This document shows positions 7,664 to 15,914 of a stretch of 44,111 nucleotides of DNA, piece after piece (within the stretch, counting starts at the first letter, position 1; every line of letters starts with the position of its first letter). The notes beneath the pieces are model-generated. The model worked only from the letters and a program-made list of their open reading frames with translations, was not told the DNA's origin and searched no databases. Source of the DNA: a virus; IMG/VR virus record IMGVR_UViG_3300035682_002088, positions 1-44,111 of that record; one strand, written 5' to 3'. The position numbers and the translations under genes are program-made.

Positions 7664-7717
7664 TTAATTTTTTGGTTTGGTTGGTCTAGGTTTTGGTTTA
7701 CCACATCCACATTTCAT
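7664..7717 (-). CDS. Mini-protein candidate, Cys/Lys/Pro-rich (17 aa)
   Basis: ATG at 7717 to TAA at 7664 encodes MKCGCGKPKPRPTKPKN, with a CxC pair and alternating Lys/Pro. It is converged upon by the FKBP gene and shares its bidirectional terminator, which supports it being a real transcript. Its short length makes the call tentative, and no function can be assigned. Confidence 0.4.
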   Translation of the reverse strand: MKCGCGKPKPRPTKPKN

Positions 7718-7792
7718 AGCTATAATATTTATTGGTTGTTATATCTATAAATATATAACTTGGTTTGATAAAAATAAATAATATTATTAATA

Positions 7793-8005
7793 ATGTTTAA
7801 AAGATATAATGTTTCATTATTGGATAAAGGTTGGGAATTAATAATCCCAAATCTAAAACTTAAACATATACCAAGAAATGGTGAGATAATTTACATAACC
7901 AGACAAGAACAATATTACAAAGTAATGAATGTAATACACAATATAACAACAAAACAAGAAATATTTCTTGTTGTTGAGAAACTTGAAACAAATATTAAAG
8001 GTTAA
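7793..8005 (+). CDS. Hypothetical protein
   Basis: A 70-residue protein, family not recognised. It looks beta-rich (WELIIPNLKLKHIPRNGEII, then EIFLVVEKLE), like small phage head or tail accessory proteins; that is only an impression. It starts at ATG 7793 after an A/T-rich leader. Confidence 0.6.
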   Translation: MFKRYNVSLLDKGWELIIPNLKLKHIPRNGEIIYITRQEQYYKVMNVIHNITTKQEIFLVVEKLETNIKG

Positions 8006-8063
8006 TTTCAGCAAATTAAAAAAATAAGAATTTGAATCTTAAAACATTAACCTGAAAACAATT

Positions 8064-8090
8064 AAGCTCATTGAAAAATGGGCTTTTTTT
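8064..8090 (+). terminator. Rho-independent terminator
   Basis: GCTCAT (8066-8071) pairs with ATGGGC (8078-8083) with one G-T pair, followed by seven T. It lies between the 7793 gene and the next start. Confidence 0.75.
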
Positions 8091-8113
8091 ATTTATTTTT
8101 ATATTTATATTAT

Positions 8114-9028
8114 ATGAATATTTTTATTAAAAAATTATTGAGGGAAGGTTTAATGATTGATGCATCATTGAATGAGGTAACCAATGAATTGGATTTTTCA
8201 TCATTTAAAATAAAGGATACACTAAATCCAGAAGTTTGGCAAAATGAAAATCAAATTAAATCAAATTTAAAAGAATTATTAATAAAAATTGCAAATGATT
8301 ATTATAAAACATTAAAATTAAATATACCAATATCTGACATTACATTAACTGGTAGTTTGGCAAATTATAATTGGTCAAAATATTCTGATTTTGATATTCA
8401 TATTTTAATTGATACTAAAAAGTTTGGAGAAAAGGAAGAATTAATTAAGGAATTAATTGATTTTAAAACCAGAGCATGGAATGATAAGCATGATATTAAA
8501 ATAAAGGGATATGATGTGGAATTATATATTCAGGGTAATAACCAAGAACATCATTCAACTGGTGTATATTCACTAATGAATGATGAATGGTTAACTAAAC
8601 CTGAAAAAGTTAATCCAAAAATTGACAAGGATTTAATAAAGGTAAAATATAATTCGATTGTTAATACATTATCAGATATTAAAAAAGAATATAAAAAAGG
8701 TAAATTTGATATTGTAACCAAAAGATTGGAAAAACTTAAGGATAAAATTAAGAAAATGAGACAATCTGGATTGGAAGATGGTGGGGAATTTTCACCTGAA
8801 AACATAACTTTCAAATTGTTAAGGCGAAATGAGATAATGACCCAAATTGGTGATTTATTGGATAAATCATTTGATAAAGATATGAGTTTGGACGAATGGT
8901 TAACTGAATCAGTTGATAAAAAAATTAAATGCAAAAATTGCGGTTGGAGTTGGAAAGAATCGGAATCAAAAAAAGAAGATTTATATTTATGTCACAAATG
9001 TGGTTACAATAACAAACCTAAAAAATAA
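8114..9028 (+). CDS. Pol-beta-fold nucleotidyltransferase with C-terminal zinc ribbon and prohead-type leader
   Basis: A 304-residue protein. The active-site pattern GSLANYNWSKYSDFDIHIL (residues about 80-98) has the GS motif and two carboxylates of the nucleotidyltransferase superfamily. A helical basic middle follows (KRLEKLKDKIKKMRQ). The C-terminus is a zinc ribbon (CKNCGW near 275, CHKCGY near 295). The N-terminus MNIFIKKLLREGL has L-x-E followed by G, like the peptide that T4-type prohead protease removes from capsid-packaged proteins. I use the ATG at 8114 because an earlier in-frame ATG at 8078 lies in the terminator. Substrate unknown. Confidence 0.7.
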   Translation: MNIFIKKLLREGLMIDASLNEVTNELDFSSFKIKDTLNPEVWQNENQIKSNLKELLIKIANDYYKTLKLNIPISDITLTGSLANYNWSKYSDFDIHILIDTKKFGEKEELIKELIDFKTRAWNDKHDIKIKGYDVELYIQGNNQEHHSTGVYSLMNDEWLTKPEKVNPKIDKDLIKVKYNSIVNTLSDIKKEYKKGKFDIVTKRLEKLKDKIKKMRQSGLEDGGEFSPENITFKLLRRNEIMTQIGDLLDKSFDKDMSLDEWLTESVDKKIKCKNCGWSWKESESKKEDLYLCHKCGYNNKPKK

Positions 9029-9046
9029 ATTATATTAATATATAAT

Positions 9047-9292
9047 ATGAGTCAATCTGATAAAAAATATCATATTATATATAAAACAACCTGTTTAATC
9101 AACAAAAAATATTATATTGGAATGCATTCAACCGATAACCTGGAAGATGGTTATATGGGTTCTGGCAAAGCCTTAAAATTTTCAATTAAAAGATATGGAA
9201 AAGAAAATCATAAGGTTGAAATTCTTGAGATTGTTGAAAGTAGGGAAATATTAGCTGAAAGAGAAAAATTAATTGTTAACAAAAATGACATT
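9047..9292 (+). pseudogene. GIY-YIG endonuclease, 5' part, interrupted by an IS element
   Basis: Residues 1-82 match the GIY-YIG nuclease fold: HIIYKTTCLINKKYYIGMHS, then DGYMGSGKAL, SIKRYGKENH and the catalytic-region Glu of EREKLIV. The reading frame then runs into the IS right end and stops at 9328 after foreign residues (LPWSKEPWVSQ). The missing C-terminal part (NCMNLKVGGIGGF) is encoded at 11088-11201 on the far side of the element. Confidence 0.8.
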
Positions 9293-9302
9293 CTCCCATG
9301 GT

Positions 9303-10532
9303 CTAAAGAACCATGGGTTTCTCAATAAGAGATGATTTATTCATTAGATTGAATCTATGAATCACATTGGATTTATCCAATGGCTGTGTCATTGCAGCAA
9401 GATGGTTGTTAAAATACCTTTCTAAAATATTAATAGATGCGTTTAAATCTCTATCTATTTCTATATCATTACTTAATTTAACTGACCTATCACTTAAAGT
9501 TATTTTATCTTTAAATTGTTTACCAGTTAAACAATTTAATTGTGTGGTATATGCTTCATTTATCTTTATAATATCTGTTTTAAACATATATGATTTATAT
9601 TTTAACATATCCACAAACATGGATATATTACTCTGATGAAATGATTTATTTAAACCATTATATTTACCATCACCACTACTCATTAACTTTTTGACCGATA
9701 GGTCACCAATAACTATACATTTATAGTTCATACTCAATAATTCTTTACTCTGAGTATGTAGAGTTTGTTTTACTTGTTTATTCTTTTTATTATATAATTT
9801 ATTTAATACTAATTTTAATTTATCATTTCGTTTACTACCTTTATTTGTATTACTTAATTTATTCTGTACCTTACTAATTTGTTTTAAATAATATTTAGAT
9901 ATTTTCTTTGATTTGTTTTTAATTACAATAACCTTACCTTTATTATCTACACCAGTACCTAATCGTTTTAACCCCAAATCAATTGCTAATACTTTATTGT
10001 CTTGCTGGATAATGTCGTCATAGACGACATTATCATTAACACATATATCACATATCCATTTATTATTAATAAATTTAATTCTAATCTCTTTTATATCTAA
10101 TTTAGTTATATCTAAATGTGATTTATATTTAAATTTAATTTTATTAATAGTAATTACTTCATTAGAGTTAATAATCCATCCACTTTGATTAAATACAATA
10201 GTATGTAATTTACTAACATCTTCTATTTTACGTGGTGGTTTAGCCGTTTTATCTTTTTGTATTAATTTAAAGAAGGACTGATAAGATGAATAAACTTCTT
10301 TAGATATACGTTGACACGCTTTAGAATTAAGTTTAGATACGTTAGTATTTTTTCTTAATTCAGTAATTCTTTTATCTAATTCATAGTTATGAACTATTTT
10401 TTTATTATCTTCGTATTCAAATTGTTCAATATCGATTAATGTGTTCCATAAGTTATTTCTAATAGACGATAGTTCAAGTAACTGACTTACTTGATTTACA
10501 TCTGGAAATAATCTTATATTATATGTTTTCAT
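9303..10532 (-). CDS. tnpB: TnpB RNA-guided nuclease (IS605 OrfB)
   Basis: A 409-residue TnpB. RuvC-I is VLAIDLGLKRLGTG, and RuvC-III is DRDLNASINIL near the C-terminus. The RuvC-II position reads CIVIGDLSVKKL, with Gly where the usual catalytic Glu stands; a Glu occurs instead in INEAYTTQ. The zinc finger is degenerate, with one Cys (LNCLTG) instead of four. TnpB proteins cut DNA guided by an RNA from the element's right end. I chose the ATG at 10532 (MKTYNIRLFP), because the longer ORF start at 10577 would overlap the divergent tnpA start. Confidence 0.88.
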   Translation of the reverse strand: MKTYNIRLFPDVNQVSQLLELSSIRNNLWNTLIDIEQFEYEDNKKIVHNYELDKRITELRKNTNVSKLNSKACQRISKEVYSSYQSFFKLIQKDKTAKPPRKIEDVSKLHTIVFNQSGWIINSNEVITINKIKFKYKSHLDITKLDIKEIRIKFINNKWICDICVNDNVVYDDIIQQDNKVLAIDLGLKRLGTGVDNKGKVIVIKNKSKKISKYYLKQISKVQNKLSNTNKGSKRNDKLKLVLNKLYNKKNKQVKQTLHTQSKELLSMNYKCIVIGDLSVKKLMSSGDGKYNGLNKSFHQSNISMFVDMLKYKSYMFKTDIIKINEAYTTQLNCLTGKQFKDKITLSDRSVKLSNDIEIDRDLNASINILERYFNNHLAAMTQPLDKSNVIHRFNLMNKSSLIEKPMVL

Positions 10533-10575
10533 ATTAATTTTACTAGTCGTTCTAATATATAAATATATGGTAATC

Positions 10576-10989
10576 ATGAAAAAGTTAAATAATAATAAAA
10601 TAAATTCTAAAAATAGACGTAAATATTATTTAAAAATACATTTAGTTTTAGTTACTAAATACAGAAAATCTATTTTAATTAATAGTTTTAATGATTTTAT
10701 TAAAGAAAATATTAAATTAATTTCATTAAAATATGATTTTGAAATAAATTTAATAAATAGTGATAAAAACCATATACATATGTTAATATCATTCACGCCA
10801 AATTTAACCATTAATTCAATTGTTAGGGTAATTAAACAAGAAAGTACAATAATTTCATGGAATCATTATAGTAGTTATTTGAATAGATATTATTTTAAAG
10901 AAAAAACATTATGGAGTGATGGTTATTTTGTTAGTTCTGTCGGTTATACGGATGAAAATACTGTTAAAAATTATATAAATAATCAATAA
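10576..10989 (+). CDS. tnpA: TnpA Y1 (HUH) transposase, IS200/IS605 family
   Basis: A 137-residue protein. The HUH metal-binding motif is HIH (66-68, in KNHIHMLIS). The catalytic tyrosine is probably Tyr133 in VKNYINNQ at the C-terminus. The N-terminus RKYYLKIHLVLVTKYR matches the family start. It cuts and rejoins single-stranded hairpin ends. It is divergent from tnpB, the IS605/IS608-type arrangement. An alternative start at 10567 adds three residues. It could also mobilise the other hairpin-ended tnpB elements in trans. Confidence 0.92.
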   Translation: MKKLNNNKINSKNRRKYYLKIHLVLVTKYRKSILINSFNDFIKENIKLISLKYDFEINLINSDKNHIHMLISFTPNLTINSIVRVIKQESTIISWNHYSSYLNRYYFKEKTLWSDGYFVSSVGYTDENTVKNYINNQ

Positions 10990-11014
10990 AGTTGTTTTAA
11001 TTTAAAAATTAGAG

Positions 11015-11022
11015 TATATTTG
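11015..11022 (+). promoter_or_regulatory. Promoter box inside the IS left end, reading outward
   Basis: TATATTTG lies between tnpA and the end hairpin and points out of the element toward the 3' fragment of the interrupted GIY-YIG gene. Confidence 0.55.
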
Positions 11023-11087
11023 TACTATAATAAAGGTTCTTACATCCCACCCACTGAAGATGATTGGGCTTTACGAACCACAGTAAA

Positions 11088-11201
11088 GTTAACGATGGTA
11101 ACTGTATGAATCTTAAAGTTGGTGGTATTGGTGGTTTTATGAAAAAATCTAAGAAAAGAAAAAAATCAAAAACAATTAAAAAAAGAGTTAAAAAGAAATA
11201 A
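11088..11201 (+). pseudogene. GIY-YIG endonuclease, 3' part
   Basis: The frame VNDGNCMNLKVGGIGGF continues the GIY-YIG protein broken at 9292. GG-rich segments after CxNL are typical of phage GIY-YIG enzymes. It ends with a very basic tail (KKSKKRKKSKTIKKRVKKK), probably DNA-binding. From the internal ATG at 11106 a 31-residue basic peptide could still be made, driven by the outward IS promoter. Confidence 0.7.
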
Positions 11202-11227
11202 TATTTGGTTATTTAATATATTCTGTT

Positions 11228-11235
11228 TATATTTG
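11228..11235 (+). promoter_or_regulatory. Promoter -7 box (TATATTTG) for the CCA-adding-type gene
   Basis: It lies 23 bases before ATG 11258. The block TTTGGTTATTTAA-ATATTC-GTTTATATTTG is almost the same as at 12900-12932, so the two genes share a promoter type. Confidence 0.75.
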
Positions 11236-11257
11236 CATTAATTAAATAATTTTAATA

Positions 11258-12388
11258 ATGGAAAAAAGAATTAAATTTGATATCCAAGTACCTACAGATA
11301 TCCAACATATCCAACAAATATTTAAAAAAAATGGATATATCCTATATCTAGTTGGTGGTTCAGTTCGTGATGCATTATTAAACAACAAAATAAAAGATTA
11401 TGATTTGGTGACTGATGCGGTTCCAGATAAGGTTGAAGAAATAATGAACAACTCTGGCTTTAAAACATTAGCAACTGGAAAAGCATTTGGAGTTATAAAT
11501 GTTTTTACTGATAAATATGAATATGAAATCGCAACTTTTAGAGGTGAATGTTATAGTGATAAAGACAAAAGAAGACCAGAAACTGTATATTTTTCAGATA
11601 TAGAAACTGATTCAGCTAGAAGGGATTTAACTTGTAATGCATTATATTATGATATTGAAACTAAAGAGATAATTGATTTGGTTGATGGGTATTCTGATAT
11701 TAAAAATGGAATAATAAAAACTGTTGGTAAAGCTGAAGATAGGTTTAATGAGGACAAATTGAGAATATTAAGGATTATTCGTTTTGCTGCTAGATTTGGT
11801 TCTAATATTGATAATGAAACTGATTTAGCATTAATTAAAGATTTGAAACTTGAGGGTATTTCTGGTGAAAGGATTAGGGATGAATTTATCAAAGGTTTAG
11901 TATCAGCAAAGTCAAGTAAAAACTATTTAGAATTGGTTGACAGATATAATTTATTTGATTGGATATTCAAAGATTTAATTATTGATAAACGATTTATAGA
12001 TAATGATGACCCAATAGTTTTAATATCAATGTTATTACACAAAAATGGCTCATCAGTTTTATCTAAAAAATTAAACGAATTAAAATATAGCATTGATGAG
12101 ATTAGAAAGATAACAACATTAATTTCAATGTTAGACTTGGATATTGAAACAGCACCAAGATTAAAGAGATTATTCATTAAATCTGGTTTATGTAGTGACA
12201 AATTAAGAAACTTTGGTGTCAATATGTGGATTAGCACGCAATTGTTAGATTCTTTTGAAGAATATTTAAAATTACCTAATATTACAGGACAAGAAGCAAT
12301 GGATAAATATAAAATAGAAAAACCTGGAGCTGAGTTAGGTAAAGCTATAAACATCATGGAAATTGATGTATTTAATAGCTTCATATAA
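11258..12388 (+). CDS. tRNA nucleotidyltransferase / poly(A) polymerase family (CCA-adding type)
   Basis: A 376-residue class II enzyme. The head motif GGSVRDALL (33-41) is followed by the metal-binding DYD (47-49), then ARRDLTCNAL, IIDLVDGYSDI, and the neck motif EDRFNEDKLRILRIIRFAARF. These are the classical motifs of PcnB/Cca. It transfers CTP/ATP to RNA 3' ends. Whether it adds CCA or poly(A) cannot be decided by eye. It could mature the phage tmRNA, which lacks an encoded CCA. It is followed by its own terminator. Confidence 0.92.
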   Translation: MEKRIKFDIQVPTDIQHIQQIFKKNGYILYLVGGSVRDALLNNKIKDYDLVTDAVPDKVEEIMNNSGFKTLATGKAFGVINVFTDKYEYEIATFRGECYSDKDKRRPETVYFSDIETDSARRDLTCNALYYDIETKEIIDLVDGYSDIKNGIIKTVGKAEDRFNEDKLRILRIIRFAARFGSNIDNETDLALIKDLKLEGISGERIRDEFIKGLVSAKSSKNYLELVDRYNLFDWIFKDLIIDKRFIDNDDPIVLISMLLHKNGSSVLSKKLNELKYSIDEIRKITTLISMLDLDIETAPRLKRLFIKSGLCSDKLRNFGVNMWISTQLLDSFEEYLKLPNITGQEAMDKYKIEKPGAELGKAINIMEIDVFNSFI

Positions 12389-12390
12389 TT

Positions 12391-12412
12391 AACCATCAAA
12401 AGGTGGTTTTTT
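12391..12412 (+). terminator. Rho-independent terminator
   Basis: AACCATC (12391-12397) pairs with GGTGGTT (12402-12408) with an AAAA loop, followed by T residues. It separates the CCA-adding-type gene from 12448. Confidence 0.8.
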
Positions 12413-12447
12413 TATTAATTCTATATATTTATTAATAAAATAAAATC

Positions 12448-12852
12448 ATGAGAAGATTTGACAAAAAAAATAATATTATAAAGGTTAATTTATTGGCCGA
12501 ACAAAGATATTTGCAATCAAAAGGTTTGATTATTGAAAATGGATTTGGTGGAGATGATTACGGTGATATGCCAACTGGTGATTATTTAGAAGTTGGTGGT
12601 GATGAATATGAAAAGCAACAAGCAATTTTGAATGATTTAAATTCTGAAACTAATAACGAAAATTATTCAAGGGAAGGTGATGATTTTAATTCTGATTTAG
12701 AAATGTCTTATTATAATATTATTAAAAAGATTGAGTCTAAAATTGAAGAATTAAGAGGTGACTTTAATCAAAATGAAGATAAAATTTACAAACTAGAAAC
12801 TTTAATTGAGGAAACAAAACGTTTAAGTAATTATTTGAGTGAAATAAGATAA
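12448..12852 (+). CDS. Hypothetical protein with prohead-leader-like N-terminus and coiled coil
   Basis: A 134-residue acidic protein. The N-terminus KVNLLAEQRYLQSKG contains LLAE, similar to T4-type prohead cleavage sites (L/I-x-E). The middle is Gly/Asp/Glu-rich (FGGDDYGDMPTGDYLEVGGD). The C-terminal 50 residues (IIKKIESKIEELRGDF to the end) form a predicted coiled coil. It could be a head or scaffold component. That role is inferred from the leader only. Confidence 0.6.
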   Translation: MRRFDKKNNIIKVNLLAEQRYLQSKGLIIENGFGGDDYGDMPTGDYLEVGGDEYEKQQAILNDLNSETNNENYSREGDDFNSDLEMSYYNIIKKIESKIEELRGDFNQNEDKIYKLETLIEETKRLSNYLSEIR

Positions 12853-12924
12853 GTTATAAAAATCAAAATACTGATGATTATTAAAAAAAATAAATTTTAA
12901 TTTGGTTATTTAAAATATTCAGTT

Positions 12925-12932
12925 TATATTTG
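12925..12932 (+). promoter_or_regulatory. Promoter -7 box (TATATTTG) for 12949
   Basis: It lies 16 bases before the ATG at 12949. Its upstream sequence is a near copy of the promoter at 11228. Confidence 0.75.
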
Positions 12933-12948
12933 TACCAAATTAAAAATT

Positions 12949-13431
12949 ATGAATATATTTGTTTTAGATTCAAACCTAAAAAAATGCGCTGAATATCACG
13001 CAAATCGTCATGTTGTCAAAATGATAATTGAATACAATCAATTATTATGTTCCGCACATTGGCTCACTGATAGTGAAGCACCCTACAAATTAACCCACAA
13101 AAATCATCCTTGTGCAATCTGGACCAGAGAATGTATTGAAAATTACATTTGGTTGGCTGATTTATGTTTGGAATTATGTAAGGAATATACCTACAGATAT
13201 GGAAAACGACATAAATCACAAGATGTCGTTGAATGGTGCATTATTAATAAACCAAATTTAATTGAAAAGGGTGACATAACTGAATTTGCATTGGCAATGC
13301 CAGATGAATGCAAAATTGGGAATGCCGTTGAATCCTACAGAGAATATTATATTAAACACAAACAATCCATTTGTTCTTGGAAAAATAGAGAAATTCCATA
13401 TTGGTTTGAAACTGAAAGTTGTTTTGTTTAA
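12949..13431 (+). CDS. Conserved phage protein, His/Trp/Cys-rich
   Basis: A 160-residue protein of a type I have seen in many tailed phages of aquatic bacteria: LDSNLKKCAEYHANRHVVKM near the start, then YKLTHKNHPCAIWTRE, EYTYRYGKRHKSQ, and a C-terminal WKNREIPYWF. Conserved His residues (HANRH, HKNH) suggest metal binding or catalysis. Some relatives are loosely annotated as DNA repair or glycosylase proteins, but I cannot support that here. Confidence 0.7.
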   Translation: MNIFVLDSNLKKCAEYHANRHVVKMIIEYNQLLCSAHWLTDSEAPYKLTHKNHPCAIWTRECIENYIWLADLCLELCKEYTYRYGKRHKSQDVVEWCIINKPNLIEKGDITEFALAMPDECKIGNAVESYREYYIKHKQSICSWKNREIPYWFETESCFV

Positions 13432-13451
13432 ATTTTATAAAAAAAAATAAT

Positions 13452-14138
13452 ATGAATAATGAAGAATTTTTAAAAATTTTAATTAAAGAAGAATTAGAAC
13501 GAAAAGTTTTATATGAGGGTTTAATTTTCTCTTACCCACCAACAAAGGTTATTAAAGAATTAAAAAAAAGAGGTTTCTTTGATGTTGCATATAATAATAA
13601 AACAATAAACATTAATTTTCTCTTATCAAAAAACAACAAAGAAAAATATAAAAGTTTAAATGATTTTATGCAAAATCTTTTCGGTTGGTTTCACGGAGTT
13701 TCAATAGCTGGAAAAACACCAACAAAAGATAAATTAGATTTTTTAAAACATTCAAATGGAAATGTTACCTTGCAATATGAAGCCAAATTCGATATCGAAG
13801 TTGATGATATCCCAGAACATATTTATCATTTAACAACATGTGATAAATTAAAAAAGATTCAAAAAATAGGTTTAACCCCTCATGACTCCCTTGATTACTT
13901 CAATTTTGAGAATAGAATATATTTCTCATTGAATAAAGAAAAATTAAAGGATTTATCCAAAATAAAATCATCAATAACCTCAAATAATTGTTTCGTTATT
14001 TTGAATATTCAAGTTAAAGGTTTTTCAAATAGAATAAGATTTTTTAATGACCCTAATTTTGAGGGTGGTATTTATACGCTAGAAAATATTCCACCTCAAA
14101 CAATTGAACCAGTTGAAAGATTTGAATTAAATAATTAA
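13452..14138 (+). CDS. ADP-ribosyltransferase-fold-like protein with prohead-type leader (tentative)
   Basis: A 228-residue protein. The N-terminus MNNEEFLKILIKEELERKVL is followed by YEG: L20-Y-E22 then Gly is a good match to the T4-type prohead cleavage rule. The C-terminal half has HIYHLTTCDKLKKIQKIGLT followed by RIYFSLNKEKL, which resembles the H-x-T / NL-xx-I-xxx-GL pattern of ADP-ribosyltransferase-fold or RNA 2'-phosphotransferase enzymes. In T4, the ADP-ribosyltransferase Alt is packaged via such a leader, so an analogous injected enzyme is possible. I use ATG 13452 because the ORF extension from 13419 overlaps the previous gene. Confidence 0.5.
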   Translation: MNNEEFLKILIKEELERKVLYEGLIFSYPPTKVIKELKKRGFFDVAYNNKTININFLLSKNNKEKYKSLNDFMQNLFGWFHGVSIAGKTPTKDKLDFLKHSNGNVTLQYEAKFDIEVDDIPEHIYHLTTCDKLKKIQKIGLTPHDSLDYFNFENRIYFSLNKEKLKDLSKIKSSITSNNCFVILNIQVKGFSNRIRFFNDPNFEGGIYTLENIPPQTIEPVERFELNN

Positions 14139-14168
14139 AATTAAAACATTAATCTAAAATATATTTAG

Positions 14169-14176
14169 TATATTTG
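14169..14176 (+). promoter_or_regulatory. Promoter -7 box (TATATTTG) for the RNA ligase operon
   Basis: It lies 18 bases before ATG 14194 and reads toward 14194, the RNA ligase gene and 15678. It shares its upstream region with the tmRNA promoter. Confidence 0.75.
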
Positions 14177-14193
14177 CAAAAAATAAATTAAAT

Positions 14194-14487
14194 ATGAAGA
14201 ATTTGGAGCGTTATGACGAGTTGTCAATGAAATTATTAAAGATAGGTGAAGCTTTAATATCAGAAGGTGAGGAAAAAGATGATTTTAATATATTAAGTAC
14301 TGGTAATTCTATTATATTTATTAGTTCATTAGTTGGTGATATTGAAGACATGAAAACATTCACTGATTTATGTAGTATGTTCGCTGCTAAAAAAATGATG
14401 GAAGGTAATGAATTAATGTTATTATTAAGTGAATTATCATTTATAGAAATTAGAGAATTAATTAAAGAAATTAAAGGTAAAAAATAA
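14194..14487 (+). CDS. Hypothetical protein
   Basis: A 97-residue, largely helical protein (YDELSMKLLKIGEALISEGE at the start, LLSELSFIEIRELIKEIKG at the end). Family not recognised. It is the first gene of the operon, 6 bases before the RNA ligase gene. Confidence 0.65.
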   Translation: MKNLERYDELSMKLLKIGEALISEGEEKDDFNILSTGNSIIFISSLVGDIEDMKTFTDLCSMFAAKKMMEGNELMLLLSELSFIEIRELIKEIKGKK

Positions 14488-14493
14488 GATAAT

Positions 14494-15666
14494 ATGTATA
14501 TTAATAATCAAACTATTGATGCTGTTCAAATTGTAACAATTAAAGGTTTCAAAACATTATATAAAGGTGAAGAACCAGCATTAAAAATTGAACAAGTTTT
14601 ATTGGAAGAAAATGATTTTACATTGGTTGCTCAAAAAGACTTATACCAACCTGGTGACAAAGTAATTTATATTCAACCAGATTATAACCTTCCAGACATT
14701 GAATTGTTTGAATGTTTTATTAGACCAGGTGGTGACCCAAAGAAAAGTATGTTGGGTTCAAAAAACAGAATTAGAGCAAAATCATTCAACTTTCATATTG
14801 GTGATAACGAAAAAATATATTCAGTTGGAATATTATTACCACTTAATGAGGTTCAAGATTATATTACTAAAAACAATTTAAAAGGTGATAACTTAACCGA
14901 ACAACTTGGCATAACCAAATATGAGGAACCTGATACCACAAGTGGTGGCAAACAATCTGGTGGAAAACCATTCCCATCTTATTTATATAAGACCGATGAA
15001 ACAAATTTTAATAACGTTTCAAATAAAATGGTATTTCCTTGTGAATATATTGGAACGATAAAAACTGATGGTAGTTCAATAACAATATTTGATAATCTTA
15101 ATGAGTATGGAATTTGTTCAAGAAACTTATTAAAACCTTTGCAAATCACTAAAGTTGTTGGTTATAGAAAAGAAGGGTTTTTTGATAAGGTTAAAAAAAT
15201 ATTTGGTTATAAACCAGATTTAAAAATATACCAAACGGTTGAAAATGATGATAAGTTTATATCATTAGCAAAACCTTATCTTGAAAAACTTAAAACATAT
15301 TGCAAGGAAAATAATATTAAGATTGCATTAAGAGGTGAAGGTAATGGTCAAAGTTGGAAAGGTAGTGGAAACAAAAATAATCCTGATGCAAAGAATAATG
15401 AAAATATTAAGTTCTTTGGTGCTGATGATTTATCAAGTGGTTCAGCAAAGAAAATGTCTGAAAAGGAATTTAATGAGTTATGTAATACTTTGGATTTAAA
15501 TCGATGTGATATCGTATTTAATCAAAGATTTGAAACTAAGGAAGAATTAATAAAAACTTGTAATGATTATTTTAAAACAAACCTTATTGAAGGTATTGTT
15601 ATTAGAAGTTTAGATAGTAAATTTTCTTGCAAATTTATGAGTTTAGAATATGACAGTAAAAAATAA
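14494..15666 (+). CDS. RNA ligase (DRB0094/Rnl2-like nucleotidyltransferase)
   Basis: A 390-residue protein. The nucleotidyl-accepting lysine is K190 in GTIKTDGSS (motif I). Motif IIIa-like RGEGNGQ, motif IV EGIVIRS and motif V CKFMS follow in order. The N-terminal 130 residues (LKIEQVLL, then YQPGDKVIYIQPDYNLP) look like the extra N-terminal domain of Deinococcus-type RNA ligases. It seals RNA breaks with ATP through a lysyl-AMP intermediate. An RlaP-type nucleotidyltransferase gene follows within 700 bases, a pairing known from RNA-repair clusters. Confidence 0.88.
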   Translation: MYINNQTIDAVQIVTIKGFKTLYKGEEPALKIEQVLLEENDFTLVAQKDLYQPGDKVIYIQPDYNLPDIELFECFIRPGGDPKKSMLGSKNRIRAKSFNFHIGDNEKIYSVGILLPLNEVQDYITKNNLKGDNLTEQLGITKYEEPDTTSGGKQSGGKPFPSYLYKTDETNFNNVSNKMVFPCEYIGTIKTDGSSITIFDNLNEYGICSRNLLKPLQITKVVGYRKEGFFDKVKKIFGYKPDLKIYQTVENDDKFISLAKPYLEKLKTYCKENNIKIALRGEGNGQSWKGSGNKNNPDAKNNENIKFFGADDLSSGSAKKMSEKEFNELCNTLDLNRCDIVFNQRFETKEELIKTCNDYFKTNLIEGIVIRSLDSKFSCKFMSLEYDSKK

Positions 15667-15677
15667 TATAAAATAAT

Positions 15678-15908
15678 ATGAGCAGAGTTAAATATTCGAA
15701 TAAGGTTTTTAGGTTAAAAAAACCAATGGAAGTTAAATTCCAAAATATACCACAACCGTTACAATTTAAACTTGGTGAAGAATTTCATATCGTTGCTGAT
15801 GTTTTATACATGAATGGATTTCCATTACCGCCAGCATTCCAACAACCAATAATTAATTGGATTGAATTAAATCCAAAGTTATTCGTTGATGACACAAGGC
15901 AATTTTAA
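15678..15908 (+). CDS. Hypothetical protein
   Basis: A 76-residue basic protein that looks beta-rich (VFRLKKPMEVKFQNIPQPLQ, then FHIVADVLYMNGFPLPPAF). Family not recognised. It starts 11 bases after the RNA ligase stop, probably in the same operon, and converges with the holin-like gene on the other strand. Confidence 0.6.
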   Translation: MSRVKYSNKVFRLKKPMEVKFQNIPQPLQFKLGEEFHIVADVLYMNGFPLPPAFQQPIINWIELNPKLFVDDTRQF

Positions 15909-15914
15909 TCTTAT

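Larger units (their letters stand above)
9293..11087 (-). mobile_element. IS200/IS605-family element with tnpA and tnpB
   Basis: About 1.8 kb, inserted in a GIY-YIG gene. The tnpB-side end has the hairpin CCCATGG/CCATGGG (9295-9317), with CTAAAGA in the loop. The tnpA-side end has a nested hairpin: outer GGTTC/GAACC (11035-11039, 11075-11079) and inner CCCA/TGGG with a CTGAAGA loop. Both loops face the same strand, as in this family, and there are no terminal inverted repeats or target duplications. Boundaries are inferred from rejoining the GIY-YIG frame in phase: ATT (9290-9292) with GTT AAC (11088-). On the tnpB strand the insertion lies just after TTAAC. Confidence 0.85.

Noticed and set aside
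11923-12399. 158-codon minus-strand ORF opposite the CCA-adding-type gene
   Set aside because: It shows no domain and lies fully within a well-supported plus-strand gene and its terminator.
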